DNA of 64,000 nucleotides from Astropecten irregularis (taxonomy: Eukaryota; Echinodermata; Asteroidea; Paxillosida; Astropectinidae): positions 6,634,001 through 6,698,000 of the forward strand of contig OZ020249.1 of the NCBI GenBank assembly GCA_963971285.1, written 5' to 3'. Of the stretch, positions 46,401 to 52,834 are shown in pieces (position 1 is the stretch's first letter; every line of letters starts with the position of its first letter). The translations under genes and the position numbers were made by a program. The notes below the pieces were generated by a model, which was given only the letters and a program-made list of their open reading frames with translations, searched no databases and had not been told where the DNA came from.

Positions 46401-47448
46401 CCTTTGTACTGTAATTTATGCAAGTGCTCCGTCAGCATATCATTCCCTGGTACGCATGCGTATACGTAATTCGTGCCCATAATAGTAATGGCGGCATGGG
46501 CCCATGCGATCACAGCGCCACAGTACAGGGGAGTATTGTGCGTCCGCCCTCTAGTTTATTAGTATGTATCTCTATGGTCTGTGCACAGTTGCACACCATC
46601 TAGTTGCGATAATTGTAACCCTTGCTTTGACATGGGGAGTCCCGATGAGGACTTTAAGCAAATAAGTATTGCTTGACAATACTGCTATAACTCAGCGAGG
46701 CATCCACATTATTAATTCCCGTTTGAACAGTGTCACAGTAAGAGCTTCATAATGTGAAAGAGGGCATCTGTTTTAATAAGCACAGACATGTACAACTAAT
46801 GCTGTCAGTTTTATTCTTTGATAAAAATCACACTTGAACATTAATAGGGAAAACTTCACAAAGTTCACAAACCCCAAAAAACACACACACACAAAAACAT
46901 GTGAAAAACTATTTTGGTTAAAGGTATCATACATGATTGGCAAAGGTCATAGAACACAGCACTCATACTTAAATCAAACATACTTTGATCAAACATGAAA
47001 TACTAATCCTGTGAAAATTTGTGCTTAATCGGATGTTTAAATCTGAGTCACAAAGAAATAGTACATTTAAAAACTCAATTTATCTTATAAAAAATAAAGA
47101 ATAGTTTTGATCTTACCCCAATATCAAAACTGTTTTTGGCCTTTGTTTGACTAATTTCTGGATAAATGCAGTATTTCAGGCGGCAATATTTTAATGGTAT
47201 GTTTCTACCACCACCATCTACATATCCTGAAAGTTATACATAAATCTGTCAACATTTCTCTTTGGGTATGTTACCAATCCTGTACTGTACCTTGAAGTAC
47301 TTACATCAATGTCATTGTCATCTTTAGCTGTGGCTTCCAGTTGATACGACTCCACTTTGTTCACCTCCTGTGACTGTCCACGGTGGCCCCGCCCCCTCCC
47401 CGTGCGCCGGCGATATCTACGTTGACCTCCACCTTGATTTCTTGGCAT
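10152..47448 (-). CDS. vWA-domain protein, Ro60/TROVE-like architecture, ten coding exons
   Basis: Exons: 47448-47305, 46140-46005, 44260-44010, 32732-32586, 32042-31822, 30023-29893, 29036-28955, 27790-27616, 27075-26918 and 10446-10152. They total 1740 nt (579 aa plus stop) and every junction is phase-consistent. Residues 1-48 are Arg/Gly-rich ([16 protein letters not shown]), as in RNA-binding tails. About 60-370 are helical with Leu-rich repeats. The C-terminal vWA domain has MIDAS residues D383-x-S385-x-S387 (GDRSPSMG), T443 in GSTAPAAS and D467 in MVTDEEEN. The combination of helical module plus terminal vWA recalls Ro60, which holds misfolded small RNAs, but I cannot align the helical part to TROVE by eye, so function is not assigned. 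Introns 3 and 9 (11.3 and 16.5 kb) are filled with transposons. The weakest splice site is the exon 8 donor (GTAAAA). Confidence 0.8.
10597..10812. repeat. MITE with GGCTGCGT ends
   Basis: The left end ggctgcgtacgagcg is matched by cgctcgaacgcagcc on the right. The interior is built of agagtatactcc-type short inversions. It lies in intron 9 of the vWA gene. Confidence 0.65.
10899..11048. repeat. short foldback element
   Basis: The ends gctcgatttcacgaaagg and ctttgtgaaatcgac are inverted. The style matches the other cgatttca/tgaaatcg elements at 4861 and 45122. Confidence 0.5.
11296..11348 (+). repeat. left remnant of the palindromic ATCAGGAGA MITE
   Basis: The run tatgtggatcggtttgcgg and the following caccatgtgagaatcgttcgtact match the MITE family at 31269 and 44285. 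The LTR element interrupts it right after gtact; the MITE resumes at 26375. Confidence 0.7.
11349..11717 (+). repeat. 5' LTR
   Basis: It aligns with 26056-26374 over nearly its whole length (ctacttcttcaaatcacact, ccatgtccgttgagtgttct, caagccatcgacgcaagcc). It contains about 50 bp near 11390-11440 that the right copy lacks. Confidence 0.75.
11719..11738 (+). promoter_or_regulatory. candidate primer binding site (tRNA-Leu-like)
   Basis: TGGTGACAGCGTCGGGATTT lies one base after the left LTR. Its complement ends ...CCA and resembles the acceptor and T-arm of leucine tRNAs with a few mismatches. Confidence 0.6.
11985..12818 (+). repeat. 39-bp minisatellite, array 1
   Basis: The unit carries gagacaccgaccggagag then tacagagccgcccggactagt. 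Because 39 is divisible by three, open frames exist on both strands: a 13-residue repeat [13 protein letters not shown] on plus and [13 protein letters not shown] on minus. Occasional 36-bp units occur. I do not call these ORFs genes. Confidence 0.9.
12819..13610. mobile_element. 792-bp TIR element in the minisatellite
   Basis: Perfect 23-bp inverted ends begin AGCGAGCTTTCGTTTTACG. ACT is present on both sides (12816-12818 and 13611-13613), and removing the element with one ACT restores a normal repeat unit. No transposase ORF is visible. A 3-bp target duplication fits Harbinger- or CACTA-like elements, but ACT is not the usual Harbinger TWA. Confidence 0.8.
13614..14708 (+). repeat. 39-bp minisatellite, array 2
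   Basis: About 28 units, continuing array 1 across the 792-bp element. It ends in the unit that received the hAT-like element. Confidence 0.9.
14717..15586. mobile_element. hAT-like non-autonomous element, copy 1
   Basis: The ends are CAGGCGTAGCTA and, inverted, CAGCGGCGTAGCTA. The perfect 8-bp target duplication TGAAGAGT lies at 14709-14716 and 15587-15594. CAG...CTG ends plus an 8-bp duplication are diagnostic of hAT elements. G/C-runs lie inside both ends and T- and C-homopolymers are present near 15390-15470. There is no transposase. Confidence 0.85.
15595..16367 (+). repeat. 39-bp minisatellite, array 3
   Basis: Part of the 1.66-kb higher-order unit (array plus hAT copy). It is nearly identical to the arrays at 17256 and 21917, including the odd unit cgaactagtgatcgagacac. 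Confidence 0.9.
16376..17247. mobile_element. hAT-like element, copy 2 (duplicated, not re-inserted)
   Basis: Identical ends and the same flanking TGAAGAGT as copy 1, with near-identical sequence throughout. This shows copying by tandem duplication of the host array and not a new insertion. Confidence 0.85.
17256..18028 (+). repeat. 39-bp minisatellite, array 4
   Basis: Second array of the higher-order repeat, offset 1661 bp from array 3 and almost the same base for base. Confidence 0.9.
18037..21908. mobile_element. hAT-like element, copy 3, interrupted
   Basis: It begins as copies 1 and 2. At 18315 it is broken by a Harbinger-like element and resumes at 21567. About 250 bp of the hAT interior, from tcttacggttgcg to cgcttatc in the other copies, is missing just beyond the insertion. 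Confidence 0.8.
18315..21566. mobile_element. 3.25-kb Harbinger-like TIR element
   Basis: The inverted ends start GGGAGCAGGGCGTTAATGTT and agree for about 49 bp with one mismatch. TTA lies on both sides (18312-18314, 21567-21569), the 3-bp TWA target typical of PIF/Harbinger. No transposase or Myb-like ORF could be found. The interior 18720-19820 repeats a degenerate cagnggatcg motif separated by T-rich runs, resembling a decayed tandem array. Confidence 0.75.
21917..22689 (+). repeat. 39-bp minisatellite, array 5
   Basis: Third near-identical array of the 1.66-kb higher-order repeat. Confidence 0.9.
22698..23566. mobile_element. hAT-like element, copy 4
   Basis: Complete, flanked by TGAAGAGT on both sides. 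Homopolymer lengths differ from copies 1-3, and there is a small TTA insertion in the cccttaagcggg region. Confidence 0.85.
23567..24485 (+). repeat. 39-bp minisatellite, array 6
   Basis: A rearranged array containing its own local duplication. The block from gatcgagacaccggccggagagttta onward occurs twice here and twice again in array 7. Confidence 0.85.
24486..24547. repeat. right-end fragment of the hAT-like element
   Basis: Only the last 60 or so bases of the element survive, from cacaaaattccaaggccc to tagctacgccgct, followed by TGAAGAGT. The join to the array on the left is a recombination scar. Confidence 0.75.
24548..25590 (+). repeat. 39-bp minisatellite, array 7
   Basis: The last array. 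Units decay after 25540. The plus-strand frame runs on without a stop into the pol-like tail ending at 25778. Confidence 0.85.
25591..26055 (+). other. 3' internal region of the LTR element
   Basis: 25591-25778 continues the ORF into a non-repeat, basic C-terminus ([14 protein letters not shown], stop at 25778). The rest is AT-rich untranslated sequence with a purine run aaaggacgggg near 26018 that may be the polypurine tract, though it is not directly adjacent to the LTR as placed here. Confidence 0.5.
26056..26374 (+). repeat. 3' LTR
   Basis: Starts TGCTCAGAG and ends TTACA. It carries a 23-bp gagtaccaaggcggtatatttag insertion that the left LTR lacks. The divergence between LTRs indicates an old insertion. 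Confidence 0.75.
26375..26640. repeat. palindromic ATCAGGAGA MITE, right part
   Basis: It resumes at the duplicated gtact. It folds on itself: gtactttcgcacttct at the left and agtgcgaaagtac near 26540, with cctcatcaggaga at the centre. It ends at the inverted copy of ggatcggtttgcggaaacacc near 26600. Confidence 0.75.
26918..27790 (-). CDS. vWA gene, exons 8 and 9 (MIDAS)
   Basis: Exon 8 (27790-27616) carries the nucleotide-independent metal site motif DRSPS after the strand PVAVIG. Exon 9 (27075-26918) carries GSTAPAAS and the strand-end motif [10 protein letters not shown]. Together they supply all three MIDAS loops of a vWA fold. The intron between them (27615-27076) contains TTAA family A sequence. 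Confidence 0.8.
27133..27471. repeat. MITE, TTAA family A (inverted)
   Basis: Family landmarks run in reverse order (aggtagtatcatactttggt at the left, tgcatttctttgacaaa at the right). It lies within intron 8 of the vWA gene, close to exon 9. Confidence 0.7.
27893..28178 (+). repeat. MITE, TTAA family B
   Basis: Begins ttaaaggtacagtacagga and ends near accaatcatgtattata, with part of the right half shortened. Confidence 0.65.
28682..28924. repeat. MITE with GGGGCCTTTACAAAACGGAGGC ends
   Basis: Inverted ends carry the word-like ggctcaggctcaggc runs. The right end lies about 30 nt from the exon 7 donor of the vWA gene (28954). Confidence 0.65.
29224..29572 (+). repeat. MITE, TTAA family A
   Basis: Flanked by ttaa on both sides and directly followed by a family B copy. 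Confidence 0.7.
29573..29868 (+). repeat. MITE, TTAA family B
   Basis: Left part shortened; ends accaatcatgttttatacctttaa. The back-to-back arrangement with the preceding family A copy suggests a shared integration site. Confidence 0.6.
30073..30546 (+). mobile_element. hAT-type MITE (CATAGAG family), copy 2
   Basis: Inverted ends CATAGAGCTATATTAAAATT. Perfect 8-bp target duplication GTGTACAT at 30065-30072 and 30547-30554. 474 bp, no ORF of note. It lies 50 bp upstream of vWA exon 6, in intron 5. Confidence 0.9.
30889..31000 (-). repeat. retroelement 3' tail with (AAAT)n
   Basis: On the minus strand a ctgtactgctgtttacc segment runs into repeated aaat, like a SINE/LINE 3' end. A similar tail lies near 20790. 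No coding part was recognised. Confidence 0.4.
31269..31555. repeat. palindromic ATCAGGAGA MITE, full copy
   Basis: Left arm tatgtggatcggtttgcgg to atcatcaggaga; right arm the inverted equivalent ending ccacatcatacc. Same family as 11296/26375 and 44285. Confidence 0.7.
32097..32460 (+). mobile_element. tRNA-derived SINE, family B (tRNA-body-tRNA)
   Basis: A box gttggtagagcacctg and B box ggttcgaatcc at 32106-32155. A body follows with ttcagtcagtttcccttgtg and ccgttcccaggttgca, then a second, degraded tRNA-like head (gccggttcgacatcc) near 32420. The sequence between the two heads matches the copy at 35295-35680. Confidence 0.75.
32816..32957. repeat. foldback MITE, 45-bp arms
   Basis: aatgggagacttttgagaac and ggtcttcaagtc on the left, inverted at 32905-32957. 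The GC-rich centre is made of gcgtgcg/cgcacgc alternations. It lies about 80 bp upstream of vWA exon 4, in intron 3. Confidence 0.8.
33050..33405 (+). mobile_element. tRNA-derived SINE, family A
   Basis: A box tggcctagtggtctgg, B box gggttcgaatcc. A conserved body follows (cttgggcaagacgctctgtc, gctccccagggagttgagat) and a tail gcgctttataaatg followed by tta repeats. Same family at 44511. Confidence 0.8.
33547..33910 (+). repeat. MITE, TTAA family B
   Basis: Begins ttaaaggtaaagtacaggat and ends near tttaccaatcctgtattatg. Confidence 0.65.
33990..34345. repeat. foldback element
   Basis: cacatatgtgatacagccatg and cttggctatcaccatg at 34035-34075 reappear inverted at 34290-34320 with few mismatches. 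No coding capacity. Confidence 0.55.
34464..37104 (-). mobile_element. L2/CR1-type LINE, 3' half (RT and C-terminus), degraded
   Basis: On the minus strand, from about 37090: [20 protein letters not shown], the segment before RT. The reverse transcriptase follows: [29 protein letters not shown] and the catalytic YADDTQLY. The C-terminal [20 protein letters not shown] and a 3' tail of att repeats close it. The frame breaks near 36957 and 36427 (single-base shifts), and a SINE interrupts it at 35295-35680, so it is dead. The apurinic endonuclease domain is missing. aaatagat lies just outside both this end (34456) and the 5' LINE part (43275), a possible target duplication for the whole composite. 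Confidence 0.85.
35295..35680 (-). mobile_element. tRNA-derived SINE, family B, inserted in the LINE
   Basis: Perfect 13-bp direct repeats gtttagccatagt lie at 35282-35294 and 35668-35680. On the minus strand it starts with a partial tRNA head, then the body, then a full tRNA-like head at about 35395-35322 with a seven-base acceptor stem GGCTGGA/TCCAGTC and B box ggttcgaatcc. The anticodon loop lacks U33, so it is not a functional tRNA. Confidence 0.85.
37412..40000 (-). pseudogene. pol, RNase H-integrase part
   Basis: From about 39950 downward the frame continues the RT thumb ([18 protein letters not shown]), then RNase H, a spacer, and integrase with HHCC zinc finger and D,D(35)E-type residues. 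A Pro-rich tail follows. The upstream part of this ORF (40285-40000) is an out-of-frame shadow of RT. Confidence 0.8.
39945..42290 (-). pseudogene. gag-protease-RT part
   Basis: In the long ORF that opens at 42899, gag starts near residue 204, the zinc knuckle lies at residues 473-512, the protease DTG at 613-615 and the RT CVDD at 957-960. The frame is lost about 20 residues after CVDD. The region before residue 204 belongs to the LINE. Confidence 0.8.
42316..43274 (-). mobile_element. LINE 5' end with 2A-like leader
   Basis: The ORF opens at 42899 with a hydrophobic stretch ([10 protein letters not shown]). DISLNPGP follows at residues 99-106 (42605-42582), then a basic patch [19 protein letters not shown]-terminal 2A-like motifs followed by an RGG-like patch are known from CR1/L2-type LINEs of sea urchins and amphioxus. 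The usual Glu of the D-V/I-E-x-NPGP motif is Ser here. The ORF runs in frame into the gypsy gag. Sequence above 42899 to about 43274 would be the LINE 5' UTR. Confidence 0.65.
43334..43440. repeat. short MITE
   Basis: Ends aatgcttggagttaatagg and cctaactccaagcatt inverted, with ggcctga/tcaggcc inside. A related half lies near 62890. Confidence 0.7.
43756..43996. repeat. MITE, GGGGCCAATTTCATAAAAC family
   Basis: About 241 bp with inverted ends. Further copies at 59616 and 62932. Its right end lies about 12 nt inside intron 3, beside the exon 3 donor of the vWA gene. Confidence 0.8.
44285..44455 (+). repeat. palindromic ATCAGGAGA MITE, left half only
   Basis: gaggctttgcatggtgac to cctcatcaggagaccg, without the second arm. 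It begins 25 nt upstream of vWA exon 3 and could overlap the branch-point region. Confidence 0.7.
44511..44880 (+). mobile_element. tRNA-derived SINE, family A
   Basis: A box tggcatagtggtctgg, a mutated B box gggtttgaattc, the same body as 33050 and a tail of att repeats. Confidence 0.75.
45122..45180. repeat. small foldback
   Basis: ggggtcaatttca at the left and tgaaatcgacccc at the right. A miniature of the GGGGCC...TTTCA families. Confidence 0.5.
45560..45752. repeat. foldback element with about 68-bp arms
   Basis: aatggacctttcccatgaaa and cacgcgcaaatgcatcactg on the left reappear inverted at 45680-45752 with a few mismatches. Confidence 0.8.
46266..46576. mobile_element. second hAT-type MITE family, 311 bp
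   Basis: Inverted ends CATAGAGATACATACTAATA. Perfect 8-bp target duplication GTCTGTGC at 46258-46265 and 46577-46584. It shares CATAGAG with the family at 30073 but has a different interior. Confidence 0.9.
46918..47297 (-). repeat. MITE, TTAA family B (inverted)
   Basis: From ttaaaggtatcatacatgat to accaatcctgtactgtacct. It ends 8 nt from the donor of the first vWA coding exon (47304). Confidence 0.65.
47305..47448 (-). CDS. vWA gene, first coding exon
   Basis: It starts at ATG 47448 and gives 48 residues, strongly basic ([15 protein letters not shown]) then acidic (AKDDNDID), ending at the donor GAT|GTAAGT. An acceptor-like tract with CCAAG|GTTGG near 47481 upstream suggests the exon continues into the 5' UTR. 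Confidence 0.75.
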
Positions 47449-47633
47449 TTTTCAAAGCAGCTTTGATTTCCAACCTTGGTATCACAAAAGGAAAAGAGAA
47501 TGAAAATATGCTCGATATGCATAATTAAGGTTCATCCTTTGTGCGAGATGGTGGTAGCCACAATGATTGTAACCCTTGGTCTGTGTGACCTTTAGGTCAA
47601 TATGTCAACTTGACAGACCAATGTACTCTGGCC

Positions 47634-47636
<3 letters not shown>

Positions 47637-47669
<33 letters not shown>

Positions 47670-47937
47670 TATTTCTGGTAATGACACCAAGGATTCCTCA
47701 AAAGTGACCAAGGCACTGTAGCTCGCAAGCCTGATGAAACCTTTATGAAAAGATGATGAGAAGAAGATACACTTTTAGAGGTGGGAGGAAAACCCCAGAG
47801 TAATATTCTGGGTAAAACCCACGGAATCAGGCAGGGACTGAAAACCCAATCCACTTGTGAACCGAGCCGGACTTGAGCCCAGTCCACAGAGGTGAAAGGC
47901 GAGGAAAGAACCGCTACGCCAACCTTTCTTAGGAGAG
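47637..47937 (-). mobile_element. tRNA-derived SINE, family C
   Basis: On the minus strand: A-box-like ggttggcgtagcggt, B-box-like ggctcaagtcc, a body with actctggggttttcctccc, and a tail of att repeats at 47637-47670. Confidence 0.65.
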
Positions 47938-48090
47938 GCCTTAGGACGGCCAGAGTAATATCATTGGGAAGATATGAGACACTAAGGAACATTTGTGTAT
48001 GTAGAAAGTGTGTGAAATGTGATGATAAGGATGGAGCGGCTTGAGCGAAAATTCGTGCCACACTAACCGTTAGTGGGGCTAGGGACCGGG

Positions 48091-48157
48091 TACTTCTAGA
48101 TTTAGAAGGCTACTCCGTGAAGGCTGCTCACGGAGTAGCCTTCTAAATCTAGAAGTA
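48091..48157. repeat. perfect 30-bp hairpin with 7-nt loop
   Basis: Arms at 48091-48120 and 48128-48157 are exact complements (tacttctagatttagaaggc starts the left arm). agggaccggg flanks it at 48081-48090 and 48157-48166. It lies in the 5' UTR intron of the vWA gene. Confidence 0.9.
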
Positions 48158-48260
48158 GGGACCGGGGTGCTAGGCTAAGTATAGACACTGATAGAAGGCC
48201 CTAGGCTATAGGTGTTATTTACGAAAACAACTGCAAGTGCATTTCCTGAGCTTAACTTAC

Positions 48261-48412
48261 CGATAAAAATGCCTACTTGGGTAGTTAGCTTCACTGAACT
48301 TCCCAGCACTGGTTCCGTCCTCCGTGTAGCACTGGCTGGCTGTCACCGCTGTGTGTCCCGGGGAACTTGCCCGGTGTCTTTCGTCTCAATTCCCGCTAGC
48401 TTCACGCAGTCT
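48261..48412 (-). other. probable non-coding first exon of the vWA gene
   Basis: A strong donor ATCG|GTAAGTTAAG lies at 48260. The start is inferred 25-30 nt downstream of the TATA box. No start codon here opens a useful frame; the likely acceptor is CCAAG| near 47481. Confidence 0.5.
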
Positions 48413-48436
48413 GATGCTGTGTCCTGCCTGCCACGG

Positions 48437-48444
48437 TTTATATA
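48437..48444 (-). promoter_or_regulatory. TATA box (TATATAAA) of the vWA gene
   Basis: TATATAAA on the minus strand, at the expected distance upstream of the inferred first exon. Confidence 0.5.
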
Positions 48445-48549
48445 CAGCACAGCTACGATTGCACAGGCAAGTGCAAGGTGCACTACCCTGGAACTTACAA
48501 GTGATTTCATCATGAAAATCTGATGTCAAAACATCGACAAAAATGGAAT

Positions 48550-49156
48550 GCGAATGAGTCACTTTCCGGTGTCAGGGGTTGGATTTAATTCCTCCAATGA
48601 TGACGAACTTTACAAGCAAAACTTTGGTATCTTTACGCCAAGAATTTGACAAGTGTCTACGCTTAGAATCACGCTATTCATTCCATGAATCTTTTAAAAG
48701 CATCAACGTCCACTCCTCTATTGGATTTTTTCCAAATTACACACAAAAAATAAGTAGATTCTTGGAAATAAGAAAAGAAAATGACCGCTCTATTTATCCG
48801 TGCTGTGTGTTTGTTTACACATTTTTTATTGCACCATCGTTGCACGTTTTCTATAGACTGGTGCTTCTTTCCTTGGTCGTACACATAACGCAAACGAAGT
48901 AATGGTACCTGACCTTTTTTATGTTGTTGTTTTGACTAGAATTAATTCAAGTCGGAGTCTGTGCTTACCACTCCAAAAAATTCTCACTGATAACAAAAAT
49001 GAATGATATTTCTGTCCTTAGTGATATTTTCAGTCCCCCAATTTTCTAAAAAGTAAAATATTATTGTGGGATTTGTGCACACAAAGATATACCCCTGTGA
49101 GGTTTGGTCAATTTATCTTCATGAAGCTTGAATGAAGACTATGTCGTAAACCATTG
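48550..49156. other. no supported feature
   Basis: AT-rich intergenic spacer upstream of the vWA gene. No exon-like ORF with splice sites was recognised. Confidence 0.4.
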
Positions 49157-49335
49157 TATATCATACTTTGGTAGCATACCGGAACAAAAATATTCACAGA
49201 TTTACCTATAACTTACAGGGTATGAATATGGTGATAGTAAAAACATGCCGTTAAAGTTTTTCTTCACGAAATGCTGTATTTAACCAGGAAAAGAGTAAAA
49301 ACCATTGACCAAAATTATTTTTGATCTTTTTGATG
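49157..49335 (-). repeat. MITE, TTAA family A fragment
   Basis: Carries atcatactttggtagcatacc to the aaccaggaaaagagtaaaacc core. One half only. Confidence 0.6.
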
Positions 49336-51039
49336 ATGAACGTGTCACCTTCCATTTTCTTTTCATTTTATGGTGGGTTGACCATTGAATTTTTGAAACA
49401 AGGTTTGGATCACTCCAGTCAAAGAAGCCATTTTTCAAAAAAACATCCCTCTGCAAAGCGGCTGAAATAGACCCATTTTCTCACCCAAAATTGCATCACA
49501 AATGGTCACAAATGGAAGGCCAGATTCCAGGCAAAAGGTCCAGTGCCATATTTCGTCAATCCCTCATTTTCATAGCTCTCACAACTCTCTTATTTAAAAT
49601 ATATTGAGTGCTTAACTTTTATTAATGAGCTTGGCGAACGGATTTTGGGACTTTTTACTTGGGTGCACCCGTAACTTGCAGATCTTGAGGCATTCAGCTG
49701 CAGTTCCCTCCACGATGACAGTATTTCAGGGGATTTTAGTTCACAGAGACATTTGAATAAATAGAACTTTCATGTGTTTTCACACAGAAACATTGTTTCA
49801 CGAATAATGATTGATTATGTAACATTTCACATACCTTGCCGTCTGGTTCATCCCAGTCAGTATCGCATATTGTTCCCCATTCGTCTTGGGTTTGGTTTTT
49901 GGTGCAATACTGTAAATGGTAGTTTGAACCCTCATCTACCCAATTCTTTTCAAATTTTTGTTTGTTAGCTAATTATAATTTTTGCTAATAAGCCCGAAAA
50001 AAAAAAAAAAAAAAACATACCCCAAAATGTCCTTTTTCTGTAACCGAGTAACCAGTTTTCATGAACCCTCCACGTTCATAACAATGTAGCGCAACATTTA
50101 TCAAGTCTCCACAACAGGCTGAAGCACTGAACCCCCAGGTTGTGATAACCAGTCGCAATTACACAATATATTAGTTGCACGACCCCAAAATTGCATATTT
50201 TAAATAACATTTGAATATGATATTCAGCTTAACGGCCCATTGATTTTTCAGCTACATGTATTTAGTGTGGTGCATTGAGTCGGGTATTAATAATATTTTA
50301 TACACGGCACAGGCATAAATGAATGATAATCTTGGCTATTTATGCTCTGGTTTGTTGCCCAGCTCCACCCCCCCCCCCCCCCCCCCACCCCACCCTATTT
50401 TGAGGGCTGTTAATTTTTATTAAGAACATAAAAGATGGAAAGCACGAAAAGGTGTTCATTTTGCCATGAAGTACAAGTGAACTATATTTTCTTAAAATCG
50501 CACATAGCATCAATAATTCCAAATGTAAGCTTAAAAGGAAAATTGACTTTAAACACAATACAAATATTATTTCATCTCTTCAATTCCTGTAGCAATATTT
50601 GAGTAATAACTTTTACAAATAAGCAAACTCACAAAGTTTGAATTGTATCAGGAGTACCAGGACACAAAGTTCCAACAAAATGCTGAGCTGGAAGAATTTG
50701 ATACAAAAATGAAGGATGGCTGGGCTTGGACCGCATGCTCTTTTGTATATTTTTAAAACCAAGATGATAGCCATTTTCAGGAATAACACTTTCTGTTTAA
50801 TACCCAATTACATGCATCCAAAACACACTAAAAACAACCACAAACAGATCATACATACAAAGTGATACATAAATTGACAAATTAATTCTTCTGTTTGGTC
50901 ACAATCATGCACATCTGATTTAGCGTTGTTATGTTTCACTCATTTGAGATACAGTGAAAATGATTTCAATATCCAAATAAACATTTCATGCACATTTTGT
51001 ACAAATGTTATATTTCTAGACCTGCACATGATCAGGTTT
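49336..51039. other. intergenic spacer with a poly-C tract
   Basis: No gene was recognised. A run of C (with two A interruptions) lies at about 50367-50396 and an A-run at about 49997-50016. The remainder is AT-rich. Confidence 0.4.
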
Positions 51040-51415
51040 AAAGGTAATATCATACTTTGGTTTTTGTCAAAGAAATACAGATTCATCATGTTCATGGGCA
51101 AAAAATATCAAGACAGATACAGTAACAGACATCTGTGAAAATTTCAGTGCCATACGGTGCCCACTTTTTGAGAAAACAGTGAAAAATAGCCACAGTATTT
51201 CTTCAGTTTTTTCTATTTTATTTTTGATCTTTAAAAGATCAAAAATAATTTTGGTGGCTGGTTTTACTATTTTCGGGATAAATACAGCATTATAGGCAGA
51301 AAAATGTTAACAGTATGTTTCAACCATCACCATCTTTTTACCCTGTAAGTTATAGGTAAATCTGTGAAGATTTGTGTTTCGGTATGCTACCAAAGTATGA
51401 TACTACCTTTAAAGG
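51040..51415. repeat. MITE, TTAA family A
   Basis: Complete, TTAA on both sides, ends AGGTAATATCATACTTTGG and its complement. Confidence 0.75.
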
Positions 51416-51884
51416 GAGAATGGCCCATGAAGATTGTCATTTTTCACAACAATCTAAATCATACAACATTTTTGAAAGACTGCAGCAAATGAGGACAAAT
51501 AAATGATTCAGTGTGTACATATACAAGGATGACTGCCATATAAATTGCAGCTTAGCTTTTGAATGGATGTTTGCAAATATTTGGACAGAATCTGCAACAC
51601 AAATATCAGTCTATGGGGTTGTAGTCAATTAAAATCCTGAAATGTTCAATGCATCTTTCATTGTTTACAGGCCAATCATGAAAGGAGTGTATGAAATGTA
51701 TGTGACTGTACATATATGCACTCGCTTTTGAACACAACATTGTGTATTCAAAATTGCTCTTTCATTACATGTACATGTACAAGATGGCAGAATTATCCCA
51801 GTGCAGGAAGTCACCGGCATAACCTGCCTAATGTTTTGCTAATACATTGTACCATCATAGTTCATTGAAACAATATTAGCACTC

Positions 51885-52146
51885 CGCACTTGCACTAAAA
51901 ATAGTAGGTTAACAATAAAAAAACACTTATATAGCGCCGAAATTTGCCAAAAAGACGCTTAATGCAGTGACATCACACCGGATCTCAGACAAACATTGCA
52001 ACCATGCAAACGTGTGGTTTGTGTGCTCGTGCATGCATGGTGTACACTGCACATGTGAGTCAATATTTGTCTGACATCCGGGGATTTTATACATGTGCGC
52101 GCTGGCCAAATCACTCGTGTGACGTCATTAGTGCGGAGTGCTATTA
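51885..52146. repeat. MITE, GCRCTCCGCAC family, with nested tail
   Basis: Ends agcactccgcac and gtgcggagtgct. It contains a perfect TGACGTCA at 52120-52127. A segment near 51905-51960 (cacttatatagcgccg) looks like a nested LINE/SINE 3' tail. Confidence 0.7.
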
Positions 52147-52807
52147 GGCATCTTATCAATATGATTACATGCAATCTATGTCATTAACCAATATGATTTC
52201 ATAAACATTATAGCAATCACACCTAGCTACAACCTATGGTCTAATTCAAAGACGCCATTGATGATCAACAATGTCATCAACAATGTCCACAAATCAAATC
52301 AGATCATCACAAAATATAAAATATACGGCAGGTTTCTACAAGTGGAAACATATAAAACCAACACTGCATTATACTTCACAGTGTGTCAGTTCTCCAAAAA
52401 TTAATGGAAGTTTGATCAATTGGAAACTAGCTATACATGTAATACACAATAGCAGCAACTCACTAATTTCATTGCTTATTTCATTAAAATTAAACACGTT
52501 ACAATTAAATACATTTACAATCATTAAATGGAATTATATTGCTCTTTCTGTACATCACAATTATTGTCTTTTTTTATACAAGTATATTACAACAATTCAT
52601 GTCAAATCTCATGAGTCCACTTGATTCAAAAACTGACATCACATACCTCTCATACAAACCAATCCATAAACTATTTATGGTGATTATAATCACATTGTAA
52701 TGTTGGAGGAAACTTGGGAGAAACAATCAGCAAACGTTGCTGGATGTGACTGGTCACAAATTAATACACCTTTATAAATTCTTTATTCATAATACTGTTT
52801 CAACTTA
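52147..52807. other. no supported feature
   Basis: AT-rich spacer. The 117-codon plus ORF at 52271 has simple composition and no domain. Confidence 0.4.
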
Positions 52808-52834
52808 AAGGTAGTATCATACTTTGGTTTTTCC

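Noticed and set aside
48212-48523. A 103-codon plus-strand ORF
   Set aside because: It lies opposite the TATA box and probable 5' UTR exon of the minus-strand vWA gene and has no domain.
52271-52624. A 117-codon plus ORF
   Set aside because: Low-complexity Ser/Asn/Ile composition in AT-rich DNA with no splice or start context.
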